Shown: positions 26,501 to 40,480 of the stretch, piece after piece
Layout of the letters: every line of letters starts with the position of its first letter
How positions within the stretch are numbered: the first letter of the stretch is position 1
NCBI GenBank assembly: GCA_947561715.1
Contig: OX387202.1
Span: 8,631,001-8,695,000 of the forward strand
Direction: 5' to 3'
From: Ascidia mentula
Lineage: Eukaryota > Chordata > Ascidiacea > Phlebobranchia > Ascidiidae
Length of the DNA: 64,000 bases
Translations under genes and position numbers: made by a program
Notes under the pieces: model-generated
Database searches by the model: none
What the model was told of the DNA's origin: nothing
Seen by the model: only the letters and a program-made list of their open reading frames with translations

Positions 26501-29500
26501 TGCCGTATATCTTTTTTTGCGACGTGGGCTTGCTTCACCGTTGAACCCAAACTACCTGACATTACTTTTATGCTTGGGTCATTTTTATTATGTCTGTGTG
26601 TTAAGAAACGCCTGTTGTAAAGTTTCACATCATGTCATGAAAAATCAATTTATGGGCTTACTGTCCAGGCGGTTTAAAATGCCATCATGTCGTGACCGCC
26701 CTCGTCTTTACGTAGCGTTGTTGTCAGTGAATGGTGCCCTAAATAAACTTGTGATCTAACATTGCCACGAAACGGATCTATAACTGGTTGTGTTATGTCA
26801 TTTGTTGGGTTAGATTTCTCATTGGTTTACCTATTATGTAGTTTTCATGAAACGTTGTGCCCAAATCAATCTCTTTCGTAGTATGTAGTTAAACCTTTTG
26901 CGTTGAGCGAAGTCGGAAAAGATCGTTTGTTGCGACACAATCGATATCATTGTTGGCCTCGGGTGCGAGTGTCTCAAGCAACCCTATATATCCAAACTAG
27001 ACTGCCACTGAGGAAGCAACGCAGTATCTCTAACATTCTGAACCTATAAGCTACTTTATATTCCCAACGGAAGCAAAGTAACTGCTGCGCATAACCTGCC
27101 GTAGTGAATGGCTAAATTCGTAAGCGAATTATACTGACAGAAAGTAATCTGATTTACGTCTTGTAATGACATTAGGTGTAGGTATGTCGTTAGTCTAAAG
27201 TTGCGACGAACAAGTCTATAAACCGGAACGTTGTGTTATGAAAGTTAATCTTAATGAATAATTTATTTTAGCCACTACGCGTGCACGGATACATCATTCA
27301 GTGTAATCGGTGCAAGTGCGACAAAGAAAACTGCTATTCGACCGGTGTTAAATTAAAATACAAAGTACAATGTTTGGAATTGTTGTTTGTGGTTCAAAAT
27401 GCTGATTCATGAAGCCACCTCCAATCGAATTATTACCCAGACAGAGTCTATCAAAGCCTATGTGTTCTGTACGATGATGTTGCCTCTTTCTGTTACGCAT
27501 GGCTGGGTTATAACGGAACGTAAAGTTTTACCACAAGGAAGACAGCAGGCAACTGAAGCATTATTTTACAACATCATTTGATAAATCCATTTTTTTAAAG
27601 ATTTTTTAGTGTATGTTTGAAAACAGTCATTGTTTATAGGCCAGTATTTATTCGGTAAATGAAACTAGGCATAAACCACTGGAAATACTTTGCTCATCAT
27701 TTCTTGGAATTGTGATTTTTCTCTCTCGGCTACCATACAGCTCTTGGTTGCGTGGTGTTTTGATTTGAAGAGGTGAACTTGATATGAACTGCAAAAACTC
27801 TCTAGACACGCTTCAGTGGTTTCCAAACATACATTTCAGGCCATCATGGCTTGGCGCAAGTGATTTAAGAAATAATTTTTTCGAGCAAATCCTGTTTGGG
27901 GTGAACAGAAACATCAAGTTTTCATCCAAAACAAGAAAAATTTTCCTGATTTGACGAGGGACATGTAATTTATATCCAACGTCGATATTCAACCACCTTA
28001 TTATTCACATCAATCGTGCCTTGGAAATTTGTGGAAATGTGCGGAGTGATTATGTTTCTACTTCGTAGGATTGACACACTTTACTTTAGTGTGGGTATCC
28101 ATACCAGATTTAGAGTGGGTGTGTTAATTCTATTAAGACTAGGTTTTCGTGATAGTCGCTACGGGGAGCGCGTAGTTATTTTCGACTTTCTCTCCGAACC
28201 TTTTGACAGCAAGTCAACTGGGAACGCTTAATTAACTTAGGTGTCAATCCGGAAGAGAAAGTGCTTTCCAAAATTTACTTCAAGCTTGCTCAGGCAAACA
28301 TTCGATGGTTTTGAGTGTTTTGTTTCCTAAAGACTTGTTTGTAGAAGCTTGAAACTAATTTTATCATTTTTTCTATAGATTGCTGGCACTGAATAATGAA
28401 GAGTTCGTACTCCATGTTAAAATCGGCGAGTTTCTTGATATTCTGTGTCCACATCAAGATCTGATGGGAATCACAAACGGACCCGAGAGACCAGCCAAGT
28501 TTGACTTGTACAACGTGACCAAGAAAAATTACGAAAAATGTCATAATGGAGGTGAGAGTAATTTTAATATACTGATTTCCAGAGTTGTTTACGACGTTTA
28601 AACAACTAAGTACTGAGATTTATTCGAAATATCGAACTTTGAAAGTTTACCATGTCGGTCTATTTCCAAACACAAGTTTTTCGTTGAGTATTGTTTAAAA
28701 ATTCAATGGTGATTTTTTGGCAAAAAGCGTTCGGGCGTAACTTTTGTTGTCACCCATTTAAGTCAACGTAATCAAAAACTTACGTGTAAATGTGTGGCGT
28801 TAAGTGATCGTATTTCTATCAACGTTTTGTGAGAACTACGTTTGGTCTGTTAGACAACATTTGTTCTCACAGCAAGTAATTAATTAGACGCTGTTTTCAT
28901 TTATCGGTCGTCGGTGAGACAGTTTGTTCCTTGATTAAGGATCGTTTTACTTTTCTTTCAAGTGACTTTCATTCATATGAAATGAGAGTGTGGCCGTTGG
29001 TTTTGTGCGTTAGTTTCGGCACAAAGAGTCCATTTCAATTCAACGCAAGAGGCTATCTGTCGGATAATTTGTCTAAAAACCTCTCCCCTCAAAAAAGTGT
29101 CTGGGATATAGTTGCCCGTGTGATGAAAGCGATTCGGCAACGCCACAAAGAGGGCCCAACCCAAAGTGATTGAACTGATGTAATGCGCTTCATAAGACGT
29201 CTTGTCTTTTCAGGCGACAAAAAAACATTTATATTTGCGTGCAACCGACCGGAAACAGAAAACAAGCTGACGATCAAGTTCCAAACAATCAGCCCTTCAC
29301 CCCTCGGCTTTCGGTTCCAATACTGCGCGGAATATTACTTCGTCGGTGAGCGAACGAGTTTTACAAACTCTTAATTTTTTATGCTTGAGGACGATTTCAC
29401 TGTTCAAGTTGCTTATGATTTATATGTCTGGTACGGATTTTTCCCATAAAACTGTAAAAAAAAACTGGGAATACCAAACCTGCCAACCTAATTCTGTTAC

Positions 29501-30269
29501 TTCTAATCTAATCGCACTGAACCTGGTTTCGAGGAATCAATCTAAACGTGTGAACATTTCTGATTCCCACGACACAAGTTGCATTCTGATGATATGTTCT
29601 ACTGGCAGCGTATGGTCTCGTGAACATTTTAAATTATTTGTGCTAACGTTTGTTTATTTGCAATATGTGACCATAGAAGGTCGTTGTTTTTTAATTTAAC
29701 TGATCTACATATTTCTGCAGCGTTGTCGCGGCATCACAAACATCCTGGTTGCAAGAAAAACTCCACGAGAATACGAATAATTGTTCAGTGTAAAGGTGCG
29801 AAACTTATGTTACTTACGTCAATAAAATAATACTGCAGGAAATTTGAAAATTAGATTACTCGTATGTTCCTGACCTTGGGCGCAAAACAAAATATTTCAA
29901 CGTAATTCTTTAAATACTGCCATACTTTTATGATCTAATTTGTGTGAACTTATTGTTCCTTTAGATACTGATGATTCAGACAAAGCCAAGACACCGACAC
30001 CAATCAGTACCACTCAAAGCACAACCACAACCATAAGCACAAGAAATGACACCCAGCGTTGGTTTAAGCCAAAAACAGACAAAGAGCCAAGTAGTCCCCC
30101 TCCAACACGCACCACATTAAAAACCTCGGGAGTTCCTGGGAAGGGGGTGTACGGCGGAAGACGGGGAGCAAGTGATCATGTTACTCCAGCACTATGGCGA
30201 ACACTCACATTCTGTTGTACCGTACTGCTGTTTAATGACTTTTTAAGGCAAGAATTAGACTGGGTCTGA
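23584..30269 (+). CDS. Efna: Ephrin-A-class ligand, cluster gene 2
   Basis: Exons 23584-23693, 28379-28551, 29214-29345, 29721-29795, 29965-30269 (phases 2,1,1,1) give 264 residues. The signal peptide MTQIHVFLIATVYLLIRQVA is followed by RHVIYWNIF, VKIGEFLDILCPH, the N-glycosylation site YNVTKKNYEKC, FIFACNRPETENKLTIKF, SPSPLGFRFQYCAEYYFV, and the last strand NSTRIRIIVQCK. It is the closest relative of gene 1 in the window: VKIGEF and ISPSPLGFRFQYCA are shared and both carry the extra cysteines. The stalk is Thr/Ser-rich (TTQSTTTTIST). The C-terminus (LTFCCTVLLFNDFLRQELDWV) is only weakly hydrophobic and ends in charged residues, so GPI attachment is less certain. A missed alternative last exon or a sequence difference is possible. 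Intron 1 is long (4.7 kb) and no other gene was found in it. Confidence 0.92.
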
Positions 30270-33200
30270 GTGATTCTTATCCGTTATACTGCTGCTAAAG
30301 TCATCCTGGGGATCCGATGTAAGAGAGATTGTGAGTGGTGGAATTTACCGCCGTGTGAATGGTACTTATAGCTCGCTAGCCATTTGGTACACTGCCACAA
30401 AATACCTGCGAACCATTCTTCACCCTAAACAACCACGTCTTAGGATTTGGCGGTTGCAAAGCAGTGCTAAATAACAACTACCTTGCGTTTGGCAATAACA
30501 TTATGTTCTAAAATTGACGACACGGCGTTAAGAATGCCTCGAGCCGTTTTTCAGTTTATTTGGTAAACTAGTAGTTGCGGCATCTATTCTGTTGCGCACT
30601 GCACGTTGAACTCAAGACTGCGTTGATGTTGGTGTTGTGCTATCATGAACGCGTTAGATCCGTAGCAAAGCACGTGATTTGATTTTGTTTCGACTCTAGT
30701 CGTCTTCCGTTTTATTTATTTCACTGTGATTACAGAGATTATTTTTTGTTGTTTTATTTTTTTCTTTTCGCGCATTTGTTCTTAAAATCGTGGTTTGTTG
30801 TACTGCAAGACACGAATCTAGAAAGCTTCGCGCTTGTTGCAAAAGTTTCGACTTCCGACAAATTTGCATGAACCGTAAGTTCATTGATATCTGTTATATA
30901 CAGTTCTAATACAAAAAAAAAAACAATTGAATGACTGAATATGATTTGGTATTTAGCGCCATGAACAGTCACAAGGCAGTAGCTAACTACTGATTATTGA
31001 CTTCAGTTTATTGTGCTTCATTGCTTAAACAAGATTTTTGGATTTCAAATAGGTGTCCGCAATTTTCAACATTTTGAGGTACAACATTTTCAGGTCAGTC
31101 TTGTTGCTTTGAGTTTAGTTATGCGTGATTATGTTGCAGATGCGACATGAACGATATGAGAGTCGGCAACCGTTTTTACAAATACATAGTTCGTATTACA
31201 AGCACACCTGGCGTCTTGATGTCTGATGTAAAGCCCTATCTTAAGCATTTGTGACCGAATTGTGCTTGTTTGATAACGCGCAGTAATTAGACCACTTTAC
31301 AACTTGACATTCGTTGTTAAGATCAACAAAGACCCCTTGTGGTTATACTGTATACTACTAAGGATGTTTCGAAATAACTTGCTGAGGTGCGAGCGGACTT
31401 TGTTTAACTTGTTCTCAAACTACAAATTGATAAAATCTCGGGAGCCTCCGTAAAAGTGCGTTTAAACAAATGTTTAACTTGTTACATGTCCGGGCCTGTT
31501 CGCTTTCTACTTAGTCACTGCCTTTCCAGGGGGATTCTGTTGTGGATTACTACGATAACTAAACGTACGATAGTTTGTGTTCGTTAAAATATACTGCTGT
31601 GCAAATATGCCGAAACGCAACTAAGATGTAATATTTACAGCAGTGAGTTTTTGTTAAGCATAAATGTTTGGGGCAAACGGTCATGTCTAGTCTTGTTGCG
31701 AGATATTGTCAACAAGGTCTTTACTTTCACTATTGGATGAACTTCGCAAAACAACTTTACTCTGGTCGTACATCCAGGATGTAGCCCAATATTTACCATG
31801 ATATCACGCACGTATATTTTGCTTCAAGCCACTCCTCGTTCGATTCACACAAGGCGTATATTTACCTGCGGCAAACCGTATGTTATACCAGTTGCAAGTA
31901 GGTCACAGCTGCCTTGACTTTGCAACAAAATGGTTTAAGATTCTATTGATAAAACTAGTATTTTGCGTTATTAGAATACACACTAAAGGAGTATTTCAAA
32001 AAGGGTTTCACGTTCAAAAGTGATATGATTTAATAAATTCATTAAAATACATTAATGAATAATTCATCCTTCTAAAAGAATCACTCATCTGAGGAAGCAA
32101 GAACCTAATCATTCATTCATGAGAAAAAAAGATGATGAAGTTTATGTTACAAGCGAATTCGTATTAGCTGGAGGTGTTAGGGTTTAATATTAAGTGAAAT
32201 TTGAGTGACATTACCAAGAAACTATATTTCGTTTTAAAATTGGGCTATCTTACTTAATTGCTTTGAAACTGAATGACTTTGCGAAAACGAAGAAACGAAA
32301 GACACAAACACTAAATAATTTACCCAGAAAATGATTTATATTTCCAAAGTTTGCAAAAACTAAGGTTTGTCATCTTAATTTTATTTGTAGAGATTTTGTG
32401 TTTAAATCTCAATTTTACGGAAACTTTTTGTTGGTTTCGTGTCATGTAAATTTATTTTGACGAAAGAGTAAATTTATTTGGGAAACAATTTTAATCGTTT
32501 CGTAATCCATCGTTACCGACGCCTCCTCTATCCTCACTTATTGTGAGTGCAGCAGCAAGTTTTGGGCGGTAAGGAGCAGCACATGTTGTTGGTTCAGAGA
32601 TAAGCAAACCGCCTACAATATACAAACGGGGAAGGAGCACGTTTCCGTGTCAGAGAAAGCCGCATGAAATCGGTTGGCAAACTTCACATGTAAATGATCC
32701 AGAATCTTGTTAAGTTTCTCAACACAGTTTGCGTAAAAATTCACCCTGGCTAATCAAAGAATCGTCCATTTTTATTTTAAATGTAAATTGTATTGTAGTT
32801 TAATGTTATAAGATCAGCGTTTAGGAACCAAACCAGTCTCTCCCAAACATTTCGTCCGCGAAACCTGATGCAACCTTATTTGAGTAAACAAGGAACCCTC
32901 AAAGACTGTTATATACTTAAAGGTAAATTCCCACACATCAATAAGTCCCACGTCACCAAACCACCATTGACGTCAATTGTTTTGTAGTTGGGAAGAAATG
33001 TTAATTCTCAACTTTTGTTTAAAAATCAAGTTTGTATAATGAACCACGGTTATGCATGAATGTTCAATAGTTCTGATTTCTTCTAGCTTGTTTTGAATAG
33101 ATACTTCAGAATTTCATTTAAAAGCAAGGAATTTTTACCCAACTGCAGCACAAATAACGTGTTTTACAAAAGACAAACAATAGCAGGAAAATGAAAAATG

Positions 33201-34544
33201 ATACTTAGAAACAAATACTAATTTTTATACTTGCCAACTTATAAAAACACTCATTTGAACTATTACATATCTGCGACGTTCCACTCACTGTGACAACAGT
33301 GCGTTGTTTCGACACAAGACGAAAACACCGCTAGTGGGCAATCACCAGCTAAATTCAGCGAATAAAGATTTTATAAATGTTGCTACGTGCAACAAAAAGA
33401 TGAACCAAAGATCAGCATACAATTTTTACAGTAAGTTATGTAGTGTGTTTGTAATAAGTCAGTCTGGAAGGAATGTGTAATCGCATTGTTTTAAAATTCA
33501 TCAAATTGTCATCTTCAGCTTGTTAATAAGTGTTTTTAAAGCTTTCAAAAACAAACACACAACTACCTTCCACTGACAGGTTTATGTTTTTTTTTTGTCC
33601 GGGCGTCAATGATTATATTGTCCTATACCCACTGTCTTATTAATTAACCTGCTTTTTTTGCGAAATAAAAACATTTTAGTGAAAATGCACCAAAATAAAT
33701 GCGAATGTGTGTTATTAATGTCTTCCCAATGCCATGCAAAATCGATTGTTTTTGAACTTGTACTAAAGTGGCGTTTCTTATTACAGACCAATACCATGTT
33801 GTTTTCTGCCTTTGAAAATGTGTCCCGCCGACAGAGCAGTTTAAGCCTGTCGTACAAAGAAAAAGGCAAATGTTGAAGCGAATTTTCCCAGAGCGTGTCC
33901 CACAGTCAGTTCCGCAATCAGCAATGCGTAATAGTGAAAGGACAAGTAGCAAATGGCTGCGTTCTACTTATTTGAGGAAGTGCGACAATGACTTTGAGGG
34001 ACAATTTGTTACGGAACTGGTCACGCACTCTGGTATCCAGCAGTTTCATTCAGTATCTCCCTAGGCGACGCACTGCCCATGACGCGACCCGCCAATGATT
34101 ACAAGACAGTTGTGTCAGTTAAAGAGGCAAGCTATCAACCGCAGCTGTAAGTTTGCTACGAACGATTGTGCTGGCAGACACTCTACAGAACGACAGGCGA
34201 AGATATACCAGGGCAAGCCGCAGAAGATAAGTCTATTGAGAGTATAACAGCAACATAAACAGTGTTGGAGGGAATTGTAAATGATCAAATTACGTAAACG
34301 CGACCAACGGAATGGGTGATTAACAAAAGAGCGTGTGTCTGTGGAAGAGGTAAAATGTGCAACAGCGGAAAACCATAGATGCCAGGAACATGTTGTACTT
34401 TACGTTTTATGAATTTACTATGTAATTTGTTTGTTTTAACACTGTTCGGTTCTGATTCGGACTTTGACGTCAGTTTCTTGATTTCTTCAAAAACTTTTTC
34501 AGAGTTTGTAACACAATTACCGATCCTGAAACATTGTAGTAGCC
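30270..34544. other. Intergenic region between ephrin genes 2 and 3
   Basis: About 4.3 kb with no supported gene. Around 31960-32460 the sequence is very AT-rich. Short open frames (minus 30696-30884, minus 33606-33952, plus 33658-34064) overlap one another and have no family signature. One GATAA motif lies at about 34206 upstream of gene 3. Confidence 0.4.
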
Positions 34545-37500
34545 ATGAGGACTGCGATATTTGTTTTCATTTTGCTTTTAAACTCCCGTGTTGGATTAAC
34601 AAAGAGACGAGTGACGAAAGAAACTCATGAAATTATGTGGGATCCTTCTGTTACCGATAAGTAAGTATTCTAACATGAGACTTGTTAATGAATGACTCAC
34701 TTTGCCAAACACACGCTTCGCTAAACCCGTGTTGTAAGTTATGCGCTTTACGGCTGAAACTTCGCGAGCTTCCACGAAGATATGTGTGGGACACGCTTGA
34801 CGAACTCCGAAATGTAAAACACAAAGTGAGTCACGAATTACCAGAAAATCGCGCGATGTATTTCAATACGTCAAAAACATTTGACCTAATCCTATAAGAA
34901 CTTAGGATTACTCCGATCGCATGTAACCAACGAATTTATTTAAGAAACAAGCAAGTTGTGGTGAATAATTTATCGTGTTTGTGGTAATTATATGTTTGAT
35001 GTGGGGTTTTGGGTTATTTGAACAACGAACATTGGCAATTTAGGAATCTTTGATAATAATTTATACATAAGAGGGCAAGGCTGTTGGTAAGTTGGAATTT
35101 TACATTCCTTTAGAAAAAAACAACAACATATTTTGTATCCAACCAGCAAGAAAAACATTCCGAAAACACAACAAGTTCATGCTATCTTGGTTACACCCGC
35201 ACAATTTTACGCACGATTTAACACAAATCCACCCATATCTGCAATATTTCCTACTAAGCTTGAAACTTTATGGCAGGATCTTGGATATAAATGTATTTAG
35301 GCAATTGGGGACAGTGAACTGTTTGTCTATCTGTTGAGGCGATGGATATTATCAATCCAATCGACAGAAAGCGGGATTTAAGCATTGGAGCACACTCTTT
35401 CTAACAATGGCGTTTGTTAAGTCATCCGTCATTCGTCGCGCTATATTGTTGGCTGTGGGTAGTGAATAGGCGAAGTCCGGGCTTGCTCTTGAGTACACAC
35501 CGACGACTTACAACGACTTGCAAAGTAAACTTCACTCGGGCAAACAAGATCGTTTCGTACATGTTCCGCTTTTTATGTCTTCACCCAAAGAAATTTTATA
35601 GTTTCCTAGTGTCTGGTTTTTCAATTTTGAACAAACTACTTTCGTTACTGTTGTTGTGTAAGTTCGTTTTGCTTTGCTTTGATTCCCATGTATCCAATCT
35701 GTTTTTGTGTCAATCGGCCATAAACAATGGAAGTGTCATTTCACAAGACCCACCGTCACAGCTTACCGTACCACTCACCGAACTGATACATTTCCTTCTT
35801 GTCTGTGACGCCAAAATCGGCATAGGTGGTTCCCCATATAACAATGTGACACTTCCCTATTAGGAGACACCTATCCGGTTATTTTGTTGAAGGAGAACAG
35901 TCGTTTTATTTTGATATTTCACTGTCACGTACTTTGTAATCGGTCCACTTGTAACGATCCCAGCGTTATGATTTTGCTAATTAGCGGGCGTCGGCAAAAT
36001 AGTTCCAATGCCTTAGCAGTTGGCGTAGTTGCGCTCTTAAAACGTGTCAGTTGGTCGTCGGAATTACAACTTGCCCCCCTTCTTCACTCTGTTCCGGACA
36101 CTTGATCGTAACATACTAACTATAACCAACGCGAATGGGTATTTTGGTTGACGCCGGTCAGTTGATAACGTGCCTTAAGCTACACCTCTTGAAGTGCTTG
36201 TGGCTGGTTGAAAATGCCCAATGCACTTTGTTCATTCGCTGTGTGGATCAGTGCGACCACTGTTATTAACTGTCTCATCAGCGGCCACAACACGGCCTGG
36301 AAGCCAAGTGTCGGAGCTCGGTGCGAAGTCGTACCAGTCGCCTGATCCTCCTGGTTGCCCGATAACGAGCACCTTGAACACATCCAGCGTGCGACGGCGA
36401 TTAATTTCGCGCTTCCACGCTATTGTTTTGCCTACGGAACGTGGTGTTTGCAGCTTTTGGCAAAATGCTCTCATAGCAAATCATGTCTTCTATCGCTGTG
36501 AAACACTTCATGGATATTTACGCGAAGGATCTCATGAGTCTCAAGTCGAAATGGCAAAATTATTTGATTTGATTATGCGTGATGCGAATCGGAGCGACAT
36601 AAATTTCAAATTAACTATATCCCCACGGACGCCTCGCTAAACAAATTTTTATTTAATGTCCAACTGTTTGCCATCTGCTTGATTTACAGACGAACATCTG
36701 GGGTGAGTTAAAACTGTCAGCGTGAGATTTGTTCTGAAGTGTCTTATGTGGGCTTTATCCACACAGAGAAGAAACGCTTCACGCTGACTCAATGTTCTAA
36801 TAACTTAATCCTATTGAAGCGCGTCGTGGCTTAAATGCATTAAAAAGTTGCGCGACTCTCGTTAAAGAGTAGGGTTTTAATGTTCGCAAATTCTCTTGCT
36901 GAGTCTTTATTCGGAAAGAATAGATTGATCACATTATGCAAATATTTGATTTTCCAGGTAGCAAGACCAACGTTCAAAGTATTTCCTTGATTAAAGGCAA
37001 AAAAATTAAAAAGTTTTAATGCTATTCACCAAGGTGCTATAATTGGTTCAGAACAGCCGCAATGGTAAACAACGAATCGCTTCGGCTTATACCTTGCACA
37101 CGAAACAAACGTGACACCCTGAGGCGTAATTTTTATGTTCTTCACAACAAATATAGTTACACCACAGACTGAAGAGATCGTCGGATAACATTTCGTTCCC
37201 GCTTGAAATTGTGGCTTGAGGTGAATTTATTTAAGCCAACGATGAAGCGGATAACTAAGTTCATAAAATCCAACCATGCATTGGGTGTGTCAACTCCTGC
37301 AATTCAACTTTCATGGTTTTCATTTGTGACGCAAAACAATATTTTGCCATCATTAAAACAATCAATCGTAAGCCCTAAGAAAGTTTACAGCCAAACGGTT
37401 GTTAATAGCAAGTCCTTGAAGGTTTAAGTGTAGTCGCGTTTTGCGTTGAGTTTTAGAAAATGACACAAGTGATCATTGGCTAGCTTGCGCGTCGTTTAGG

Positions 37501-40480
37501 TAGCTGGACATGTGAACCCACTCCAGCTCGATGATTTCAACTTCAACGATTTTTGCGCTTGAGTGTTCTGGTGGGTGCGTCAAAGTGCTGTGCTCGAACG
37601 TACGCGAAAAGTCATCAAGAAGCATTTGAAAGATCTTCAAGCTTCACACTCTGTCGGTTTTAGCTAATGATGTTTGCATACGTCGTATGTTTGTCCCGCA
37701 GTCATCTGGCTTGTGGTACAAAGTCAAATACATAACATGTGATGCCGTGCACGTAGGCCTGACGTCAAACTTGATGACATCATTTTTTCCGCCCAAATTG
37801 TATTCAAGTGTGCTTTAATGCTGCCATGGAAATAAAGCGTTGACCAAAGCACAAATATTGTCATGTTGCCAATATATGACATGTACTGGCAGTTGTATTA
37901 CATGTCTCCGCCCGGTGTGGATGTTACATTGTCTGTTTGTAGCCTTCAAAAGTTACCCACCGTCTTATGGAGCCACTATGGTGTAATGCGATGCGCAGCA
38001 AACGTATCTGACGCCCACCTGATAGTTGTAAAACATGCTACCACCCAGTCTGAGTTGGACAAATGAGTTAAAAACACATGGAGCTTGCTGCCCTCTTTTA
38101 GGTCGTATAAAGTTGCAAAGGGTTTGTTGTCGAGGTAACTATACACGGTCAGGGGGTTCACGATCGTATAATCGAACGATCATTGATCTTTCTTTGGGTT
38201 AATGTTTCACCCAAAGTTTGTTCCCTGTCTCGGTTCTGCGTCTGCGCTCAATTCTCGTCAAAAGCTTTTGTGTCGTGTCGCTTGCTCTTGCAGTTGATTG
38301 TGCATAAAGTGACATATTGCCATTAGTGAGTGTTTGTTTCAGAGTGTTTGTCTATGTCAAGAGGTTCGTGTTTAAATTTACGTCACTTACTGTCATTTTG
38401 TTCAAAGTAAAACTTCCAATGCACGTTACAACCTTGGAGTGTGCTGTATGACCCATTGTATCGTAAAGTTACTTTTCTCGGTTAAGAGCAAACAAAGTTC
38501 CTTGTGTTGAATTTGACGGTGACTTTACTCTTCGTGACGTCACTTATTTCTTTTGCTCATTCCAAACATAAAAATGACGTGATGTGTATTTTTCACGGCC
38601 CATTATGGCAGCTTCATCAACACACCCACTCTCACAAAACAAACACCTAAAAATAGTATTTTGTCTTATTGTCCAGCCAGTGACGCCGTGTTAGACACGC
38701 CCCTTATTGCTGTGTGACTTCGACTTTCATATTGTATCCACATTATACGAAAGATGATTTACAAAATATCATTTCAGATTGGCATATGGTGAAATTTATC
38801 ATATCGATGTGAAGATAAACGAATACATGGATATATATTGTCCACAATATGATGCCGATGCAGTCAAGGTGTTGGAGTTCGTCATTTTCAACGTGAGCGT
38901 CGATGCATTTAATGAATGCTACCTCCCCGAAAGTAAGTAAACAAAATACTGTCCGTGTTTCTGCTTAATTTCAAACTTTGTGACTTGGTTAATAATTCCG
39001 ATCAAAAGTTGTACGTATTCTTCCACTGTTCTTTTCCATAACAAACTTTTTGCTGGCGCTTGTCACGTGAGACAACATTGACGTTCGTGCATTGTAATGA
39101 GGTTTCATTTAAAATTTGTGTTTTTTTTTGCTTACTGGGTGATTGTTCCATTGTACCACCATCTGTTTGTTGTTTGGTTTCCGCGACGACGTGTATTTTC
39201 CTTGGCCCGATAACTATAAACGCCATACGAGCCATAAAGTAACAAAATGAGCTCACGCAATGGGTGGTCTTTATCATCGCGGACGACCGCTTTTGTAGTG
39301 TGAAGGTGGCTTTCACCTAAAATCGTGGCCGCGCCCGTCCCAGCCAACTATTTGTGGGTTTCTCTTCTTTAAATTCATTCTTTCTCATTCACAGAACCAC
39401 AAGAGATCTTCGTTTGTAACACACCAAGCACAACCCGAAAATTGACGACGAAGTTCCAAAAGCAAAGCCCGAATCCGTTGGGTTTTGTATTTAAGCCTGG
39501 ATCACAGTATTATTACATAGGTAAGTAAAGTCCATTGTTAACCAGTTTTCTATGGTGACCAAACCCATTTTAACATCACAAGAAACTTGACATATTTTCC
39601 TGTGCCACAAAATTGAATTTTGCCTTGCCGGGACAACCGTTCCGCAAGTGAGTTTCGAATACGGGAACGACATCCGTTCTATTCAAAGCTATTGCGATCG
39701 CCCTTGATCGCTGCTCAGCGAAATTGGGCCACCTGGAAACGAATTCCATTACCGCTTTTGACTGTTTCTGACAGAAGACATAATTTTTTTTGTTTCCAGG
39801 CAGTAAAAATAGCACATTCATTGTTCATCGATTGTGTTTAATGGTTCATACATTGCTTTTAAACATTTTAAACAACTCAGATCTTTAAAGAAGCAAACTA
39901 CATTTTTTTCAAAGCCAAAAAAATGTTTGTGTTCTTTATTTTAGCTTTCACTGATATGGAGAAGCAAGGTTGTGAAAATGCCATGCGCATGAAAATCAAC
40001 GTCAACCACCGATCTATCTCACATCACACAAAAGCTCCAACAAACTTAACTCCATCACAACCGGGAAATAAACCTCACATCTCGCCCACTGTTTCAACAA
40101 AGGGAAAACACCACACGACAACTACGACTACATTAAAGTCAATTGTGACACGGGCTGTTACATCGAAAAAGGACCAACAAGGTGGGATGTTGTTTCAAAT
40201 TATAATTACAACCTATTTTGAGTTGCCGAAAATATATTTTGAGCTGCCTGTTACCTTAATGCATATTATTACTTTTGGCACTGTTTGTGGCCTATAAAAG
40301 AAAAATGTAGCCGGTTTAAAGCACGCATGGAATTTTTTTTAACACCATTATTGTTTTCATCCAGCAGTTGGTTCGCCATCAACAGGAGGTTCAGGTACAG
40401 GTGGAAATGCTTCGTCTCTTCGTTTTTCTCCGGTTTTAACTTTTCTACTTTTGCTGCTCGTCACCATCCTGAGAACGTAG
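34545..40480 (+). CDS. Efna: Ephrin-A-class ligand, cluster gene 3 (divergent)
   Basis: Exons 34545-34660, 38778-38932, 39395-39520, 39945-40181, 40365-40480 give 249 residues with the same phases as its neighbours. Signal peptide MRTAIFVFILLLNSRVG. The ephrin domain is more divergent: the usual YWN is replaced by EIMWDPSV. It continues with VKINEYMDIYCPQY, the N-glycosylation site FNVSVDAFNEC, a short IFVCNTPSTTRKLTTKF, SPNPLGFVFKPGSQYYYI, and GCENAMRMKINV. It keeps the four standard ephrin cysteines and lacks the extra pair of genes 1 and 2. The stalk is Thr-rich (HHTTTTTTLK). The tail LTFLLLLLVTILRT is a textbook GPI signal. The last intron ends in CAGCAG, so a tandem acceptor (40365 or 40368) can add or drop one Ala. 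AATAAA at 40667-40672 is a likely polyadenylation signal. Confidence 0.92.

Noticed and set aside
35414-36640. Several overlapping 140-150-codon frames in intron 1 of ephrin gene 3
   Set aside because: Frames are open on both strands at once in a GC-richer stretch; no motif, no start context, no splice partner. A regulatory element is equally likely.
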